DNA from: Gordionus sp. m RMFG-2023
Lineage: Eukaryota; Nematomorpha; Gordioida; Chordodea; Parachordodidae
Length of the DNA: 64,000 bases
Assembly: GCF_954871325.1 (NCBI RefSeq)
Contig: NC_088775.1
Coordinates: 22,297,561-22,361,560, forward strand
Direction of reading: 5' to 3'
Shown here: positions 12,101 through 20,859 of the stretch, piece by piece
How the letters are laid out: each line of letters begins with the position of its first letter
Numbering within the stretch: position 1 is the stretch's first letter
The notes under the pieces: generated by a model
What the model was told of the DNA's origin: nothing
The model's database searches: none
Seen by the model: only the letters and a program-made list of their open reading frames with translations
Position numbers and translations under genes: made by a program

Positions 12101-12596
12101 GAACAAGGGATAATTTTATAGATTAAATAGTGATACTTATCAAATTAATCTTAAGATAATTAATTTTATGAAAGTTCAAATTTTATGTATGCTATTCAAC
12201 TTTAATCACCCTCCAAAACTGCCATAGTAATTCCCATAAACTTTTGCAAAAATGAGGACCTTATAAAAACTCATATATGTATATGCATCCTTTCAGTGTT
12301 TCATCTTTCTGAGAGCAAAACCTCTCACTTTAGTCTTACTTCTAATTTAATATCTTGAATGTGATATAAAATTATTTAGAAGAAAAAAAAATAAATTGAT
12401 ATACTTTATAGTGCTAATTTCCTTACCAAAAGAAGAAAATATATGAATCTTTGGCTTTAATCCAGAAATTTGAAACTTTAAAACTTTTTTATCGTTTCGA
12501 ATAACAGCAATTGGACCACCAAATGGAGCAACAGCTATTATGTAATTTGATATATCCATCATATCAGACCAACACATCCGTCCATGTTCAGTTTTC
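1..12596 (-). CDS. VPS16: VPS16, HOPS/CORVET core subunit (partial gene, six exons)
   Basis: Vps16 is a beta-propeller plus alpha-solenoid protein that forms the core of the HOPS and CORVET complexes. These complexes tether late endosomes, lysosomes and vacuoles and regulate their SNAREs. Exons on the minus strand are 12596-12405, 11923-11401, 7516-7216, 6226-5259, 5215-4583 and 132-1. All introns are GT...AG and the phases agree at every junction. Family landmarks appear in order: VAPFGGPIA (animal AAPYGGPIAL), NLICIQDDGIVLVYDIFG, LWIGSL, CEIDGCRVLTR, AASFGQ, GIPLTYSQFK, KWACYK, KLGPTPGIPYSKIAHQA and KDFNEFYAKQIDDQ. The readable part is about 916 codons, more than the same part of the animal protein, because of Asn/Lys-rich insertions. 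The first exon (initiator Met and about 18 residues) was not found upstream of 12596. The C-terminal portion lies outside the window. Introns measure 4450, 43, 989, 3884 and 481 bp; the long ones are full of transposons. Identification is firm; exact splice sites are inferred. Confidence 0.93.
598..820. mobile_element. hAT-type MITE (family A), intact TSD
   Basis: A 223-bp element whose two ends are inverted copies (TAGTGTTGTTAAATGGCTCG at left, its complement ending ...CAACACTA at right). The shared inner arm contains the cggctaactcaatatt block. It is flanked by perfect 8-bp direct repeats ttttcaat at 590-597 and 821-828, the size used by hAT transposases. It is non-coding. It lies in the 4.45-kb VPS16 intron. 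Relatives are at 15436, 18807 and 19794. Confidence 0.9.
829..2640. other. VPS16 intron sequence, no gene seen
   Basis: AT-rich intron sequence between the MITE and the next repeat. Short open frames on both strands (for example 1682-1870 minus) have no recognisable motif and no homologous neighbour. I see no RNA gene. Confidence 0.5.
2650..3408. mobile_element. possible non-autonomous DNA element with GGACC/GGTCC ends
   Basis: A 759-bp block flanked by the 9-bp direct repeat attgcatta (2641-2649 and 3409-3417). G+C-rich ends carry GGACC/GTCCGG motifs in opposite orientation (about 2690-2712 and 3355-3395), while the middle is very AT-rich with a poly-C run near 3215. The design resembles the other hAT MITEs here, but a clear terminal inverted repeat cannot be aligned by eye. 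Confidence 0.4.
3643..4174. mobile_element. hAT-type MITE (TAGGGATGTACCGATA ends), intact TSD
   Basis: A 532-bp element starting TAGGGATGTACCGATA and ending with the inverted counterpart ATCGGTACACCCCTA. Subterminal atcggatcgg/ccgatat repeats sit at both ends. It is flanked by perfect 8-bp direct repeats attttaat (3635-3642 and 4175-4182). The interior is AT-rich and non-coding. It lies in the same VPS16 intron as the MITE at 598. Confidence 0.88.
4183..4582. other. VPS16 intron remainder
   Basis: AT-rich sequence up to the exon E donor; no feature seen. Confidence 0.5.
4583..5215 (-). CDS. VPS16: VPS16 exon E (alpha-solenoid, C-terminal half)
   Basis: The exon begins GCTAAACAG after a 43-bp intron (5216-5258). 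It encodes LSDIDLAKIISSKLG, TPGIPYSKIAHQALQAGRPE and a following helical region, matching Vps16 [33 protein letters not shown]. The TTG at 5200 is not a start; the frame is continuous from the acceptor. It ends ...KLK at AAG|GTAATA (phase 0). Confidence 0.92.
5259..6226 (-). CDS. VPS16: VPS16 exon D (propeller end and start of alpha-solenoid)
   Basis: The longest exon seen (968 bp). Its leading two bases complete the phase-1 codon of exon C (GCAG|CTCGA). Landmarks are ELCWCGN (family MVWCS), CEIDGCRVLTR (LDGVRIFSR), LVEIYKIGSVSPAAFLLDS (EIFKIASMAPGALLLEA), AASFGQKLLP (AASFGKCFL), IGIPLTYSQFKYM (IGIPLTYSQYKQL) and LGKWACYK (LAHWACYK). The donor is AAA|GTATTA after 5259. A plus-strand reading frame at 6079-6315 is a shadow. 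Confidence 0.93.
6237..7215. other. VPS16 intron C-D, no further feature
   Basis: AT-rich intron with no element or RNA gene that I can support. Confidence 0.5.
7216..7516 (-). CDS. VPS16: VPS16 exon C (beta-propeller)
   Basis: The acceptor TTTTTAG lies before 7516 (phase 0) and the donor GCAG|GTATAC after 7216 (phase 1). The stretch KPFTYVKKCLVSFD followed by VLWIGSLEK aligns with Vps16 SFTYRYLALFTDTGYIWMG. A short near-duplicate peptide (DKEPFILIFKDKEP) at the start looks like a local tandem duplication. Confidence 0.8.
7590..8640 (-). mobile_element. hAT remnant with GGAGC-rich ends and a dimerisation-domain fragment
   Basis: Both ends carry clusters of GGAGCTAGCTCCCG-type motifs (7600-7740 and 8525-8625), a subterminal-repeat style common in hAT elements. 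On the minus strand about 7829-8029 encodes YNTLLPSSASVECLFSI followed by R-R and LLLLKANKSL. This matches the hAT C-terminal dimerisation domain (YNT.LPSSA.VERLFS...RR...LLLLKAN). The rest of the transposase is deleted or unreadable. It is inserted in the 3.9-kb VPS16 intron. Confidence 0.72.
8821..9035. mobile_element. hAT-type MITE (CAGAGACCTGCAG ends)
   Basis: A 215-bp element beginning CAGAGACCTGCAGGCCCGG and ending with the inverted CTGCAGGTCTCTG, with GGCCCG/CGGGCC blocks inside each end. Flanking 8-bp repeats atatgtac (8813-8820) and atatttac (9036-9043) differ at one base, so the insertion is not very recent. A relative lies at about 26466-26694 inside another hAT. Confidence 0.82.
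9060..9780 (-). mobile_element. degraded hAT transposase relic
   Basis: The minus strand carries scattered remains of a coding sequence (for example a LDLKCQKLKIV block resembling hAT LDPRFK.L). The right part is collinear with 43140-43560, where a better-preserved copy reads FRSKILKID. No single open frame survives and no ends are visible. Confidence 0.45.
10115..10760 (-). mobile_element. hAT relic of the GTAACG family
   Basis: The sequence starts with the terminal block ctgtaaacgttac and poorly preserved gttac/aacgcc repeats. It then carries sequence collinear with 29380-29650 (reverse of 22330-22480), including the remnant of an LPSS..IERV hAT dimerisation motif on the minus strand. It contains a poly-G run near 10418-10431. 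It lies in the large VPS16 intron. Confidence 0.55.
11401..11923 (-). CDS. VPS16: VPS16 exon B (beta-propeller)
   Basis: The exon opens with WNNGHLIHLAWS, continues with NLICIQDDGIVLVYDIFG and FKKNF, and matches Vps16 WKSGPVVSLGWS...[23 protein letters not shown]. The acceptor is TGTAAG|C at 11924-11925. The donor is CAA|GTATTT after 11401 (phase 0). The second half is more diverged and Asn/Ile-rich, as expected for propeller loops in this AT-rich gene. Confidence 0.88.
12405..12596 (-). CDS. VPS16: VPS16 exon A (N-terminal beta-propeller)
   Basis: This exon encodes an N-terminal stretch matching animal Vps16 from the RKxE...M-x-W motif to the LASLLW segment; the best match is VAPFGGPIAVIRN. 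The acceptor is AAAAG before 12596. The donor is AA|GTATAT after 12405, leaving two bases (phase 2) that join the next exon's leading C to give Asn-Trp, exactly where the family has L-W. An in-frame ATG at 12577 lies inside the conserved region, so it is probably not the initiator; in-frame residues upstream (R-K-x-E) are also conserved. The first exon must therefore lie further right, but I could not locate it. Confidence 0.85.
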
Positions 12597-13400
12597 CTTT
12601 TAAATGGAATTTTTTATTTAAATTTATTTATAAAAATGACGTGTATAAAAACTACATTAATATAAAATTAATTATATCAATACTTATGGATTTAACAATT
12701 GTGTTCTCAAAAAGAAACCATAATTAAATTTAAAAATTCCAATTTTTATTTTTTATCTAATATATAAAAATTCCTTCACTTCTTTGGCAATACTTTTAAA
12801 AAATTTAATGTTATAGGAGAAAAAGAGGAATTAGTTTAGAAGGAAATAAAAAAGTTCAAATCCTTTTTAAAAAAATTTGGTTTCAGCCTCGGTAAGGGGA
12901 TTGACATTGTGGGGGTGGGGGGGGGAGGGGGTGAAAAAACGCGTATAGTCCCAAAATCTTTTTAATAACAATCATGATTTAGATATATATATATATATAT
13001 CTATTTATATATATATCTATTTATATATATATCTATTTATATATATATATCTTTTGTAGTGATGGCTTATTCTATTTAGAATTCCAAAGTATCTTGCGAG
13101 TATCGATATCATTAATATACCTTTTTAGACTTACAGTGGATAATATTACAAAAATTCGCTACTAATGAGAATAACTGTGAATTATATAATTGATTTTGAA
13201 ATGATATATTATTAGAGGTGTATAAAATATTTAAAATTAATGTGAATATCAATATACCTGGTTTGTAACTACAGTGCTGTGCAGATTTGATGCAAACATT
13301 TCATATTTTTTTAAATTTATTTACAAACAAAATTATTTGGTTACAAAAATTATTGTAATAATACAATATTATAAATAGAAAAAGAGACAAAGTTTGAATT
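12597..13400. repeat. AT-rich gene-free stretch with simple repeats
   Basis: This contains a G-rich run (about 12905-12930) and an ATATATATATCTATTT-type microsatellite (about 12979-13052). VPS16 exon 1 and its promoter are expected in or beyond this stretch but could not be recognised. Confidence 0.6.
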
Positions 13401-13519
13401 TCAAATTTTAATTCTAACCGGGAAAATTTTATGTTTTTGGATAAAATGTGCATGCATGAAAATTCTGAAAACAATAAAATGTAAAATGAATATTCGAACT
13501 ATTAAAAATATATATATAA

Positions 13520-13900
13520 TCGAATGATTAATTCTTATATGTCGAAAATTGGATACCCGTTTTAAGATAGCCAGTACTAATAATCTCAAGATACGCTTCG
13601 AACCTATTTGAGTCAACATTAATGCAAACGCGCAATTCCATCTTCACAGGCCTGACTTTCTTAAAGTTGACTATGGTGACCAAACGCGGCATCTTGTTAT
13701 GTATTTCTACATATCTACAAATGCTCAATATAACTTCTCTCTTTGCTTGAAGTTTTTCTTTACGATAAAATTGAATGCATATCATCTACTCTCGCCCGAT
13801 TCTTAATATTTTCTAGCATATCCCAAGTATAATTTTCTTCTCCCAATCGGCAGGAATACTCTTATGCAAGGTTAAACCAAAGGTTGTCTGAGGGAGGGGG
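13520..13900 (-). pseudogene. pogo/Tigger-like DDE transposase relic
   Basis: Read on the minus strand, from right to left, there is an IPADWEKK..L.YARKY segment. A region with EIHNKMPRLVTIV and KKVRPVKMEL follows. The order and spacing resemble the Tigger/jerky transposase core (LPADWE.K...F.RYV..., then ET.V..DMPR..TV...G.K.V.I). At least one frame change separates the two blocks and no terminal inverted repeats were found. It could be a chance resemblance; a tblastn search against TIGD/pogo transposases would settle it. Confidence 0.45.
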
Positions 13901-15435
13901 GGGGGTCAGGAATATTTTTATCAACATAAAATATTGACATGGGTATCATATAGAAGCTAATTAAGATATCTTTTGATTAAAATAATAGTATTCACTCTTG
14001 GTCTTAATGAATTGGATCAGGTCCGGGAGAGGGGTAGGTTAAAAAATAAAAATTTGATAAGGGTATCAAATAAAAATTAATTTTGACTACAATATAATAT
14101 TTATAGTATAAATTTAAAATTTAATTTGAACTATAAATAATATTAAATTATTTCATCAAAATAATGGTAAATTCCTGATTCACATTTCATATGATAGGCA
14201 GATTTCTGATTTTTCTATCAACAAATAAAGGATAAATTTCTGATTAATTTATTATCAAATTAAGGAGGGGCTAGATAGTCTTAATATAATACATTACATC
14301 TTGAATAATTTTATCAAATAAAGTTTTAAAAAAATTAGGCCTGTGTAAAATATACCCTTTTTGGTAAGGATCTAAACTGAACCAATATCGGTTCAGGTAA
14401 AAATATTAGTTAAAAGTTCAGATTCGGTTCGTAAAAAATAATAATATTGGTTAGGCTAATACCTCTAAAACCCGGTTTAAACTATTACAAACTTACATTC
14501 GAATTTTGTATAGAGATGCACTTTTTTTTAAATTCATCAAAAATACATACATAAAACGTTTATTTTATTATTAATTTCAAAATTATAAATAATATCGAAT
14601 TTATAAATTATAACAAATAAATATCAATTAACTCAATATTGCACGTTATTTACTTAAAATAATAGTATAATACTGTACAATTATAATTTTAACCTTAGTC
14701 AAATTACATCTTTATATGGAGAAATAATCTTATTTTTGAGAAACATCTCTCTAAGCTACTGTTGTATCTGGCACTGCTAAAATATTATCCGACAATTTAT
14801 ATGATTTGGGTTATCAATTACTTTGATTTTTCCAATGGAAGATATTTATTTTTTTATTTAGGCGAGGTTCTTTATGAAAATTAACTAAAATATATTCTCT
14901 GATCTTTTTAATATATTTTGTTTATGATCATGTTTGCTCTTTAAATGCTTCTTGGAGAGTTAGTTGACTTGAGGAAATCTTAATTTTTTTTATATTTGTC
15001 TTTTGTTGAGATATTTTGTTACTGGCAAGTTCTAGAGGATGATTTCATTGCCGATATTAAAATGATCTGTTTATAAATGTGAACATCTTAGAATTGGCAC
15101 TAGATTGGCAGCTAATTTCTTATGCATGAACATCTTGGAATATCGATATAAAATTAAAACTTATTACAAAACAAAATTATTATAAGGAAACGTTAGAATT
15201 AGCCGATAAAAAATTTGTTCTGGATCGGATCGGCAAAAAATTGTTAAAAACCGATCCACAACATAGGCTTATTTCATTTGCCGATGCTGACTTTTCTTTA
15301 AAATATTTTCATTTGATAAATTATTTTAAAGTTATATTAACATTCCAATATGGTTATGTATTAAAAATTTACTGCTTTTCTTGTGGCGATCCCGAGATAT
15401 GCATAGTTTTTAATTTATGTTTGTAATCTTTTAAT
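13901..15435. other. gene-free AT-rich stretch with possible MITE ends
   Basis: Patches such as cggttcag...gttcagattcggttcg near 14390-14430 and ggatcggatcgg near 15220-15255 look like hAT subterminal repeats, but I cannot pair them into an element. The short plus-strand frame at 15241-15426 overlaps one patch and has no known motif. Confidence 0.35.
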
Positions 15436-15545
15436 TAGTGTTGTTAAAACCTCGATTTGGAGCGATTTTTAAAAACGGTCCAATTAAGATTTGCCAAATA
15501 ATATTAGATTTGGCAAATATAGGTCCAAATCTTTCATATTAACTG
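15436..15545. mobile_element. partial copy of MITE family A
   Basis: Begins TAGTGTTGTTAAAACCTCG and continues with gagcgatttttaaaaacgg, matching the left arm of the element at 598-820. The right arm is missing or unrecognisable. Confidence 0.65.
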
Positions 15546-18500
15546 ATAAATCTTTTATTTATGCATTAAATAAAAAAAGTTATTTTATAAGAAAGCATCA
15601 TCTATTTAAAAAAAATATACTCCTTTAATTTTTTAAAAGATCTCATTCAGGTAGAAAAACACATTGGGGTAATTTGTCACATAACTAAAAATAAACCATT
15701 ATTATAAAAAAAAATCTTTAATATTTAATAAAAGGTCTTTAGCAGAGCTAAAAATGACCATTAGTTCTTAATTTTAGTATCATTATTTATTAGCTTCTCA
15801 ATTTATTAAATTGTATATTTTAAAAAAGGTCATTTGACCAATCTAGGTACTTGGACTAGGAGGCTAAAATTTTGCATTCGATGCCTGCTAGTGATATTAT
15901 CTTGAGTGCAAAATTTTATCAAAATAAAAAAGGTAGAATAGAGAAATTATCAATTTGATATGGAATTATCTGCAAATATTCTAAAAATCATATTTACAAG
16001 CAAAGTTGTGCAGTGGCTAAATACCACATGAAAAGCTACTGTTAACTAAGTTAGTAGCTTAACAGGTGTATTTTGAGGAATTTTGAAATATTGCCTTGAC
16101 TATTTTGGCGGAATACATTTTTGGAAATATAATTTTTTTCAAATTTCATATTTTATACTAATTTAAAATTTTATATTAAACAATTCTTAATAGAAAATAC
16201 CTATGGTTCAATGTGTTTCGACCTGAAATTACTTCTGTAGAAATTGTTTACACAAATATAATAAGCAAAAAAGACAACTCTTCCAAAACAAATGAAAATG
16301 GAAAAGTGTAAATTTATACGAAATATTACTATGGTCCATTATTTAATTCAGAATAAAGAATCTGATCGCACATTTCTCAAGAATGTCAAAGCTAGCACTT
16401 AATGTATTCTATCTATGTAAGCACAAATTGGACTGATATTGCTGTAACAATTGATAATATAATAATTTCAAAATCAAATCAATTTTGCAGGTTTAAAAAA
16501 GTGATTTTTTTTATAGAATATGCTCAAATATTATCTCCTCTTATCAATTCCTCTGAATAGATTACAAAAGGAGAAGGAAGGACAATAGTTCTAATACTAA
16601 AGGCAACAATAAAAGAAATATTTTTTAATCAGACATATAACTAAGGTAAGGTCTGCAATGGGTAGGATTTAGCTCTCCTACCCATGCTTACCCATAATTT
16701 GGGCGGACGTGGTTGGGTTATCTAAAAAATTTCAACATTGGAGCAGAACAGACTTTAATTATTAAAAATAATAATTCTATTTCATAATATTGCATAATAT
16801 TTAACTAAAAATACATTTAAATAAATAAATAAAGAGCCAAACCAGCCTAAAACAATTTTTAAACATAAGGTTGGTAGGGTTAAAGAAAATTTATAAATAA
16901 ATGGGTGGACAATTGAGTTAATTTAAAAAAATATATATATAAGTGTATGTTGGAGGTTAAAAAATTTAAAGTAAACAGTGGCCAGGCTTATTGGCTAAAA
17001 ATCTACCTATTGCGGACCTCTAAACCAAGCCCCCCCCTGTGGCAAATCGTCTGTTCTTGTAAATATCATTTTAATCTAATAACCCCCCCCCCCTCATACA
17101 TCCCCACCCTGTTTCCACAAAAATGTATACAAATATATAAATATAAGAATAATTTGTTGAAAGAAAAATTAGTAGAAGTTAATGAAATAATTCAAAATTT
17201 TTATAAAAACCATATTATATTTTAAAAAAGTGAAAACCTAAAATTATTTTTATAATAATATAGCCAAAGACCTACAATATGTGAACCTAAAGGCCTCCAA
17301 TAAAATTTAACCTCATCTAATGTTTTCACCTGCCTTTGTTATGAATATTTTAATTATATTACCTTCTAGCAGCAGTTGAAGGACTTTTTTTATTAAAGGG
17401 TATTGGTTAAAACTAAAGCCCTACATTGAACCTAATTTTTCAGGTCCAACCTAATTGGAGAAATTATTTTAGAAAATTTATCAACTGGTCCAATAATTTT
17501 TTTAAAGATCAATTCCAATCCAAAATTTATATTTAGAACTATGTCCAAATCCAATACATATTTTTTTAATGAAATGCTGAAAAAACAAAATATTTTAAAG
17601 AAATTGGGTCTTTACAAAAAATCTTATGTGACCAAATAGATACAAGATAAAAGGTTATGAAAAGCATAAGGACTGGAGCAATATTTACTGAATTAATTGA
17701 AAGATGTAACAACCATTGGCCCAATTAAAATGATAAACATGTCATGCAAAATTGCACAATGCAAATATACTTCAAAAGTAAGTTTTTCACCAAGGTTAAT
17801 ACATGTAAATGCTTAAATATTATATAACTTTTTAAAATAAAGATATAAATATAATTCTGAATGTATTTATTAAATCAAGGATTTCTTAAATTATATTACA
17901 AGATTTTCTATGCCAAATTCTTACAATTTTACAAAAAATTATTATAACATATATCTGAAAAAAAATCACATTTAAATAAATATTTCATATACTAATTTCA
18001 ATAAATTTATTTTTATGATCATTAATCATCATAGAGTTTTAAAATTTTTAGCTAATTGGGTTTCTTTACTATATTATATTGATGTGGGAAAGATAATATA
18101 ATCATATAATACTTATAGTAAAAATCAGAACTGAAAGGAATCCAATCCGTTGTTTCCATTAAATTATGAAGCTTGATCGTAATGCAATAAATCGAACATA
18201 TGTTTTATGGGTTGTGGGTTGAACTTGCGAATTTCAAAAACCTCTCAGGCTGTTTCAATCAATCATCTTTAAAAACCATGCAACATGTTTAAAAGTATTT
18301 TAATTTATTTTCTAAGATGTACTTAATATTTTAAAAATCTTTTGTTTTAATTATTTATGATTCGTTTAATTTTAGAATCATTTATAGTTGTCATCAAGTT
18401 AAGATTTCTAAACTGAAGAATATTTTTAATTATTGATATTTCTTCAGGAAAAACATATTTGAAAATTTAACTAGTTTGCATAACCCTAAGATGACCTCCA

Positions 18501-18806
18501 ATTATATTGTCAAATAAGGCTCCACCTCCAAAAAAAACACTTATTAAGCAATTTATCAATAAATAACAGGTCAAAATATATCTTTCAAATGGGTTGAAGC
18601 TGTAAAAAATAAAAAATCTTTCAATATGAAATCAAAAATATTAAAATAAAAATCTCCTTAACAAACATTATAAAAATATAATAGTATATCTGATTTACAG
18701 TAAAATATATTTTGAATCGCAGACAGTTTAAAAAAATGAAAACAAACTAACAAATAAAGTGCTCAATATTTCTCGACACGATGAGCTTTTATCCAAATGC
18801 GGGCTA
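15546..18806. other. gene desert
   Basis: About 3.3 kb of AT-rich DNA without a supportable gene. The block 16650-16925 has gggtaggattt.../...ggttggtagggtt ends facing each other and may be another decayed MITE. Poly-C runs lie at about 17028 and 17083. The plus frame 16947-17225 crosses a poly-C tract and is not convincing. Confidence 0.4.
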
Positions 18807-19025
18807 TAGTATTGTTAAACGGCTCAATATAAGCCAATTTTTGAAGGACGAACTCAATTTTTTAACCAGAAAAAATAATGTCAAAACCTCGAGATTTCAC
18901 TAATAAATGTCCACCCAAACTTTTTGCCATCTTATAAACAAAAACAAAGCTCGCGTTGATATTTTTCTGGATAAAATATTGAGCTAGCCGTTTTTAAATC
19001 GGCTCAAATCGTACCGATAAACCTA
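18807..19025. mobile_element. MITE family A copy (diverged)
   Basis: TAGTATTGTTAAACGGCTC at left and ttgagctagccgtttttaaatcggctcaaat at right (in shorter blocks) correspond to the two arms of the 598-820 element. The target duplication is not recognisable. Confidence 0.7.
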
Positions 19026-19067
19026 ACTAGTTTGCACAATAATAGATTATAAGTTAGGCCATTATAT

Positions 19068-19546
19068 AAGACAAAATAAGCAGTTCAGGTTAAGGACATA
19101 TATTAAGTTTGAGGACCAAAGTAGGAGCTAGCTTGGAGCTATGCAAAGTTAAGTGTTAGTGTTTATATTGAATGAGGAGATATACTCATTTTATGAGATA
19201 CCAAACCCACTATATTTGGTAAAATCTAAAAATACTTAGGGTTGCCCGAGAGCGTGAAGCAACACGAAGCAGCCAATAGGTATATTATTTTTTACCAAAC
19301 TACGTGATTCAGCTTAAAAATTGATATTAAGTTCAAGACTGCATTAGGGGCAAGCTTAGAGCTGTGCAACAAAAATTAGGGTTAGTGTTTGTATTAGATG
19401 AGGAGAAATATTGGATACTAAGCCCACTGTATTTGGTTAATTACTGCTTCGAAATAGCCCGAAGTAGCCAATAAGGTTCTTATCATGTTTACTAAAGTAC
19501 GCAGTTAAGATATTAAGATGTCCAATGCTTTAGGGCTAGCTTGGAG
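19068..19546. repeat. tandem repeat, roughly 210-240-bp unit, interrupted by the hAT at 19547
   Basis: Units share the landmarks agctagcttggagctatgc, ttagtgtttatattgaatga (or variants) and gaagcagccaata, at about 19068-19310 and 19311-19500. A third unit starts near 19501, breaks at 19546 and resumes at 23772 (gttggagctatgcaac, then ggttaatgtttatattaga). This shows the hAT inserted into a pre-existing tandem repeat. Confidence 0.7.
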
Positions 19547-19793
19547 CAGGGGCGTCGCTAGCCTTTACAATCTCAGGGGGCTAAACTAATTTGCGGGTCT
19601 TCGGCCATCTTTTACCAGGCCTTCGACCGGGTTTTATGTTAATATATTATACTTTTTTTAAATTTGTTAACTCTGAACATTCTGAATTTTAATTTTCTCA
19701 TTTATTATATTATGCATACAAAATAAACTGGCATATAAATAATTAAAACAATACAAGACAATTCTAAAAATAAAATTTTTTAATACTTATTAC

Positions 19794-19986
19794 TAGTGAA
19801 CGGCTAACTCAATATTTTAGTTTAGCCAGAAAAATATTGCCTAAGCCTCAAGATTCCGATAATATATGTCTAGACCTTTGTTCCTTCTATGAGCAAAATC
19901 TTCAGGCTTAGATAATATTTTTCTGAATGAAGTATTCTATTAGTCTTTTTAGAAATCGGCTCAAAATGAGCCGTTTAACATCACTA
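19794..19986. mobile_element. MITE family A copy nested in hAT-X, perfect TSD
   Basis: Starts TAGTG followed directly by aacggctaactcaatatt, so part of the left arm is deleted. It ends ggctcaaaatgagccgttta...ATCACTA. It is flanked by perfect 8-bp repeats cttattac (19786-19793 and 19987-19994). Confidence 0.88.
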
Positions 19987-20859
19987 CTTATTACAGTATG
20001 AAATATATTCGATTGCTGATATAAAAATTTGCGTCTAAAGAAATACAAGTGATAAAAAAGATTAATTAATTCATACATATGCCTCAATTGATAATAGTTT
20101 TTAAAAACCACATAATGCAATAATATAATTCTTAGCAACTTACATTGAGAAAAGGTTATCAAACTAATATAACTCTCTGTTACTATTTTACACATTTATA
20201 GAATGGACTAATAAGGAAAAATTTATAGAACCAAACCAAATCAACAATTCTTGAAGAAGAGAGTATAAACGACCAATCCAAATCAAAAACTATTAAGTAA
20301 TTAGAGCTTCCTTTTAGATGACATGATGGCAGCTAGATAAGTAATCAAGAAAATTATTGTGAGATATTAAATTTCTAAAAGATTATCATCCATTTTAAAT
20401 GATATATAATATATAAACGACTACACAGTTGACCATTATTGTTTATCTAAAATATGCAATCATATGCTCTCAGCCGTTGTAGTAATAATCTTAAATTACA
20501 ATAGCAACACAAATATTAGATGCTGATTAATTTGCAGTAATAGCCATGACACTCACGATGTAAACTAATATCAGAATTTATTATGTTGGACAAATTGATA
20601 AAATAAAAACACTAAAAATCTTTGGAAGAAATAATTCTGCAAATATATTGAAGCCTTGAGTTATTTACACGGCAAGGATGCCATATTAGAAATGAAACAT
20701 ACTTGAGCTATAAAATAAGGAGCAGAATGATAAGATGAAACAAAATTTTATATATTATCGCACCACCTATAGTTGGTATATTATATCTTAAAATAATAGT
20801 AGTTTGTAAAAATATCAAAAATACTTGTATTAAAAATTTAACTCAAAACTGTTTTTTGA

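Noticed and set aside
12577-12577. ATG as VPS16 start
   Set aside because: Residues upstream of it in the same frame (R-K-x-E) are also conserved in the family, so translation must begin in an earlier exon.
15241-15426. 61-codon plus-strand frame
   Set aside because: Starts within a GGATCGG repeat patch and has no recognisable features.
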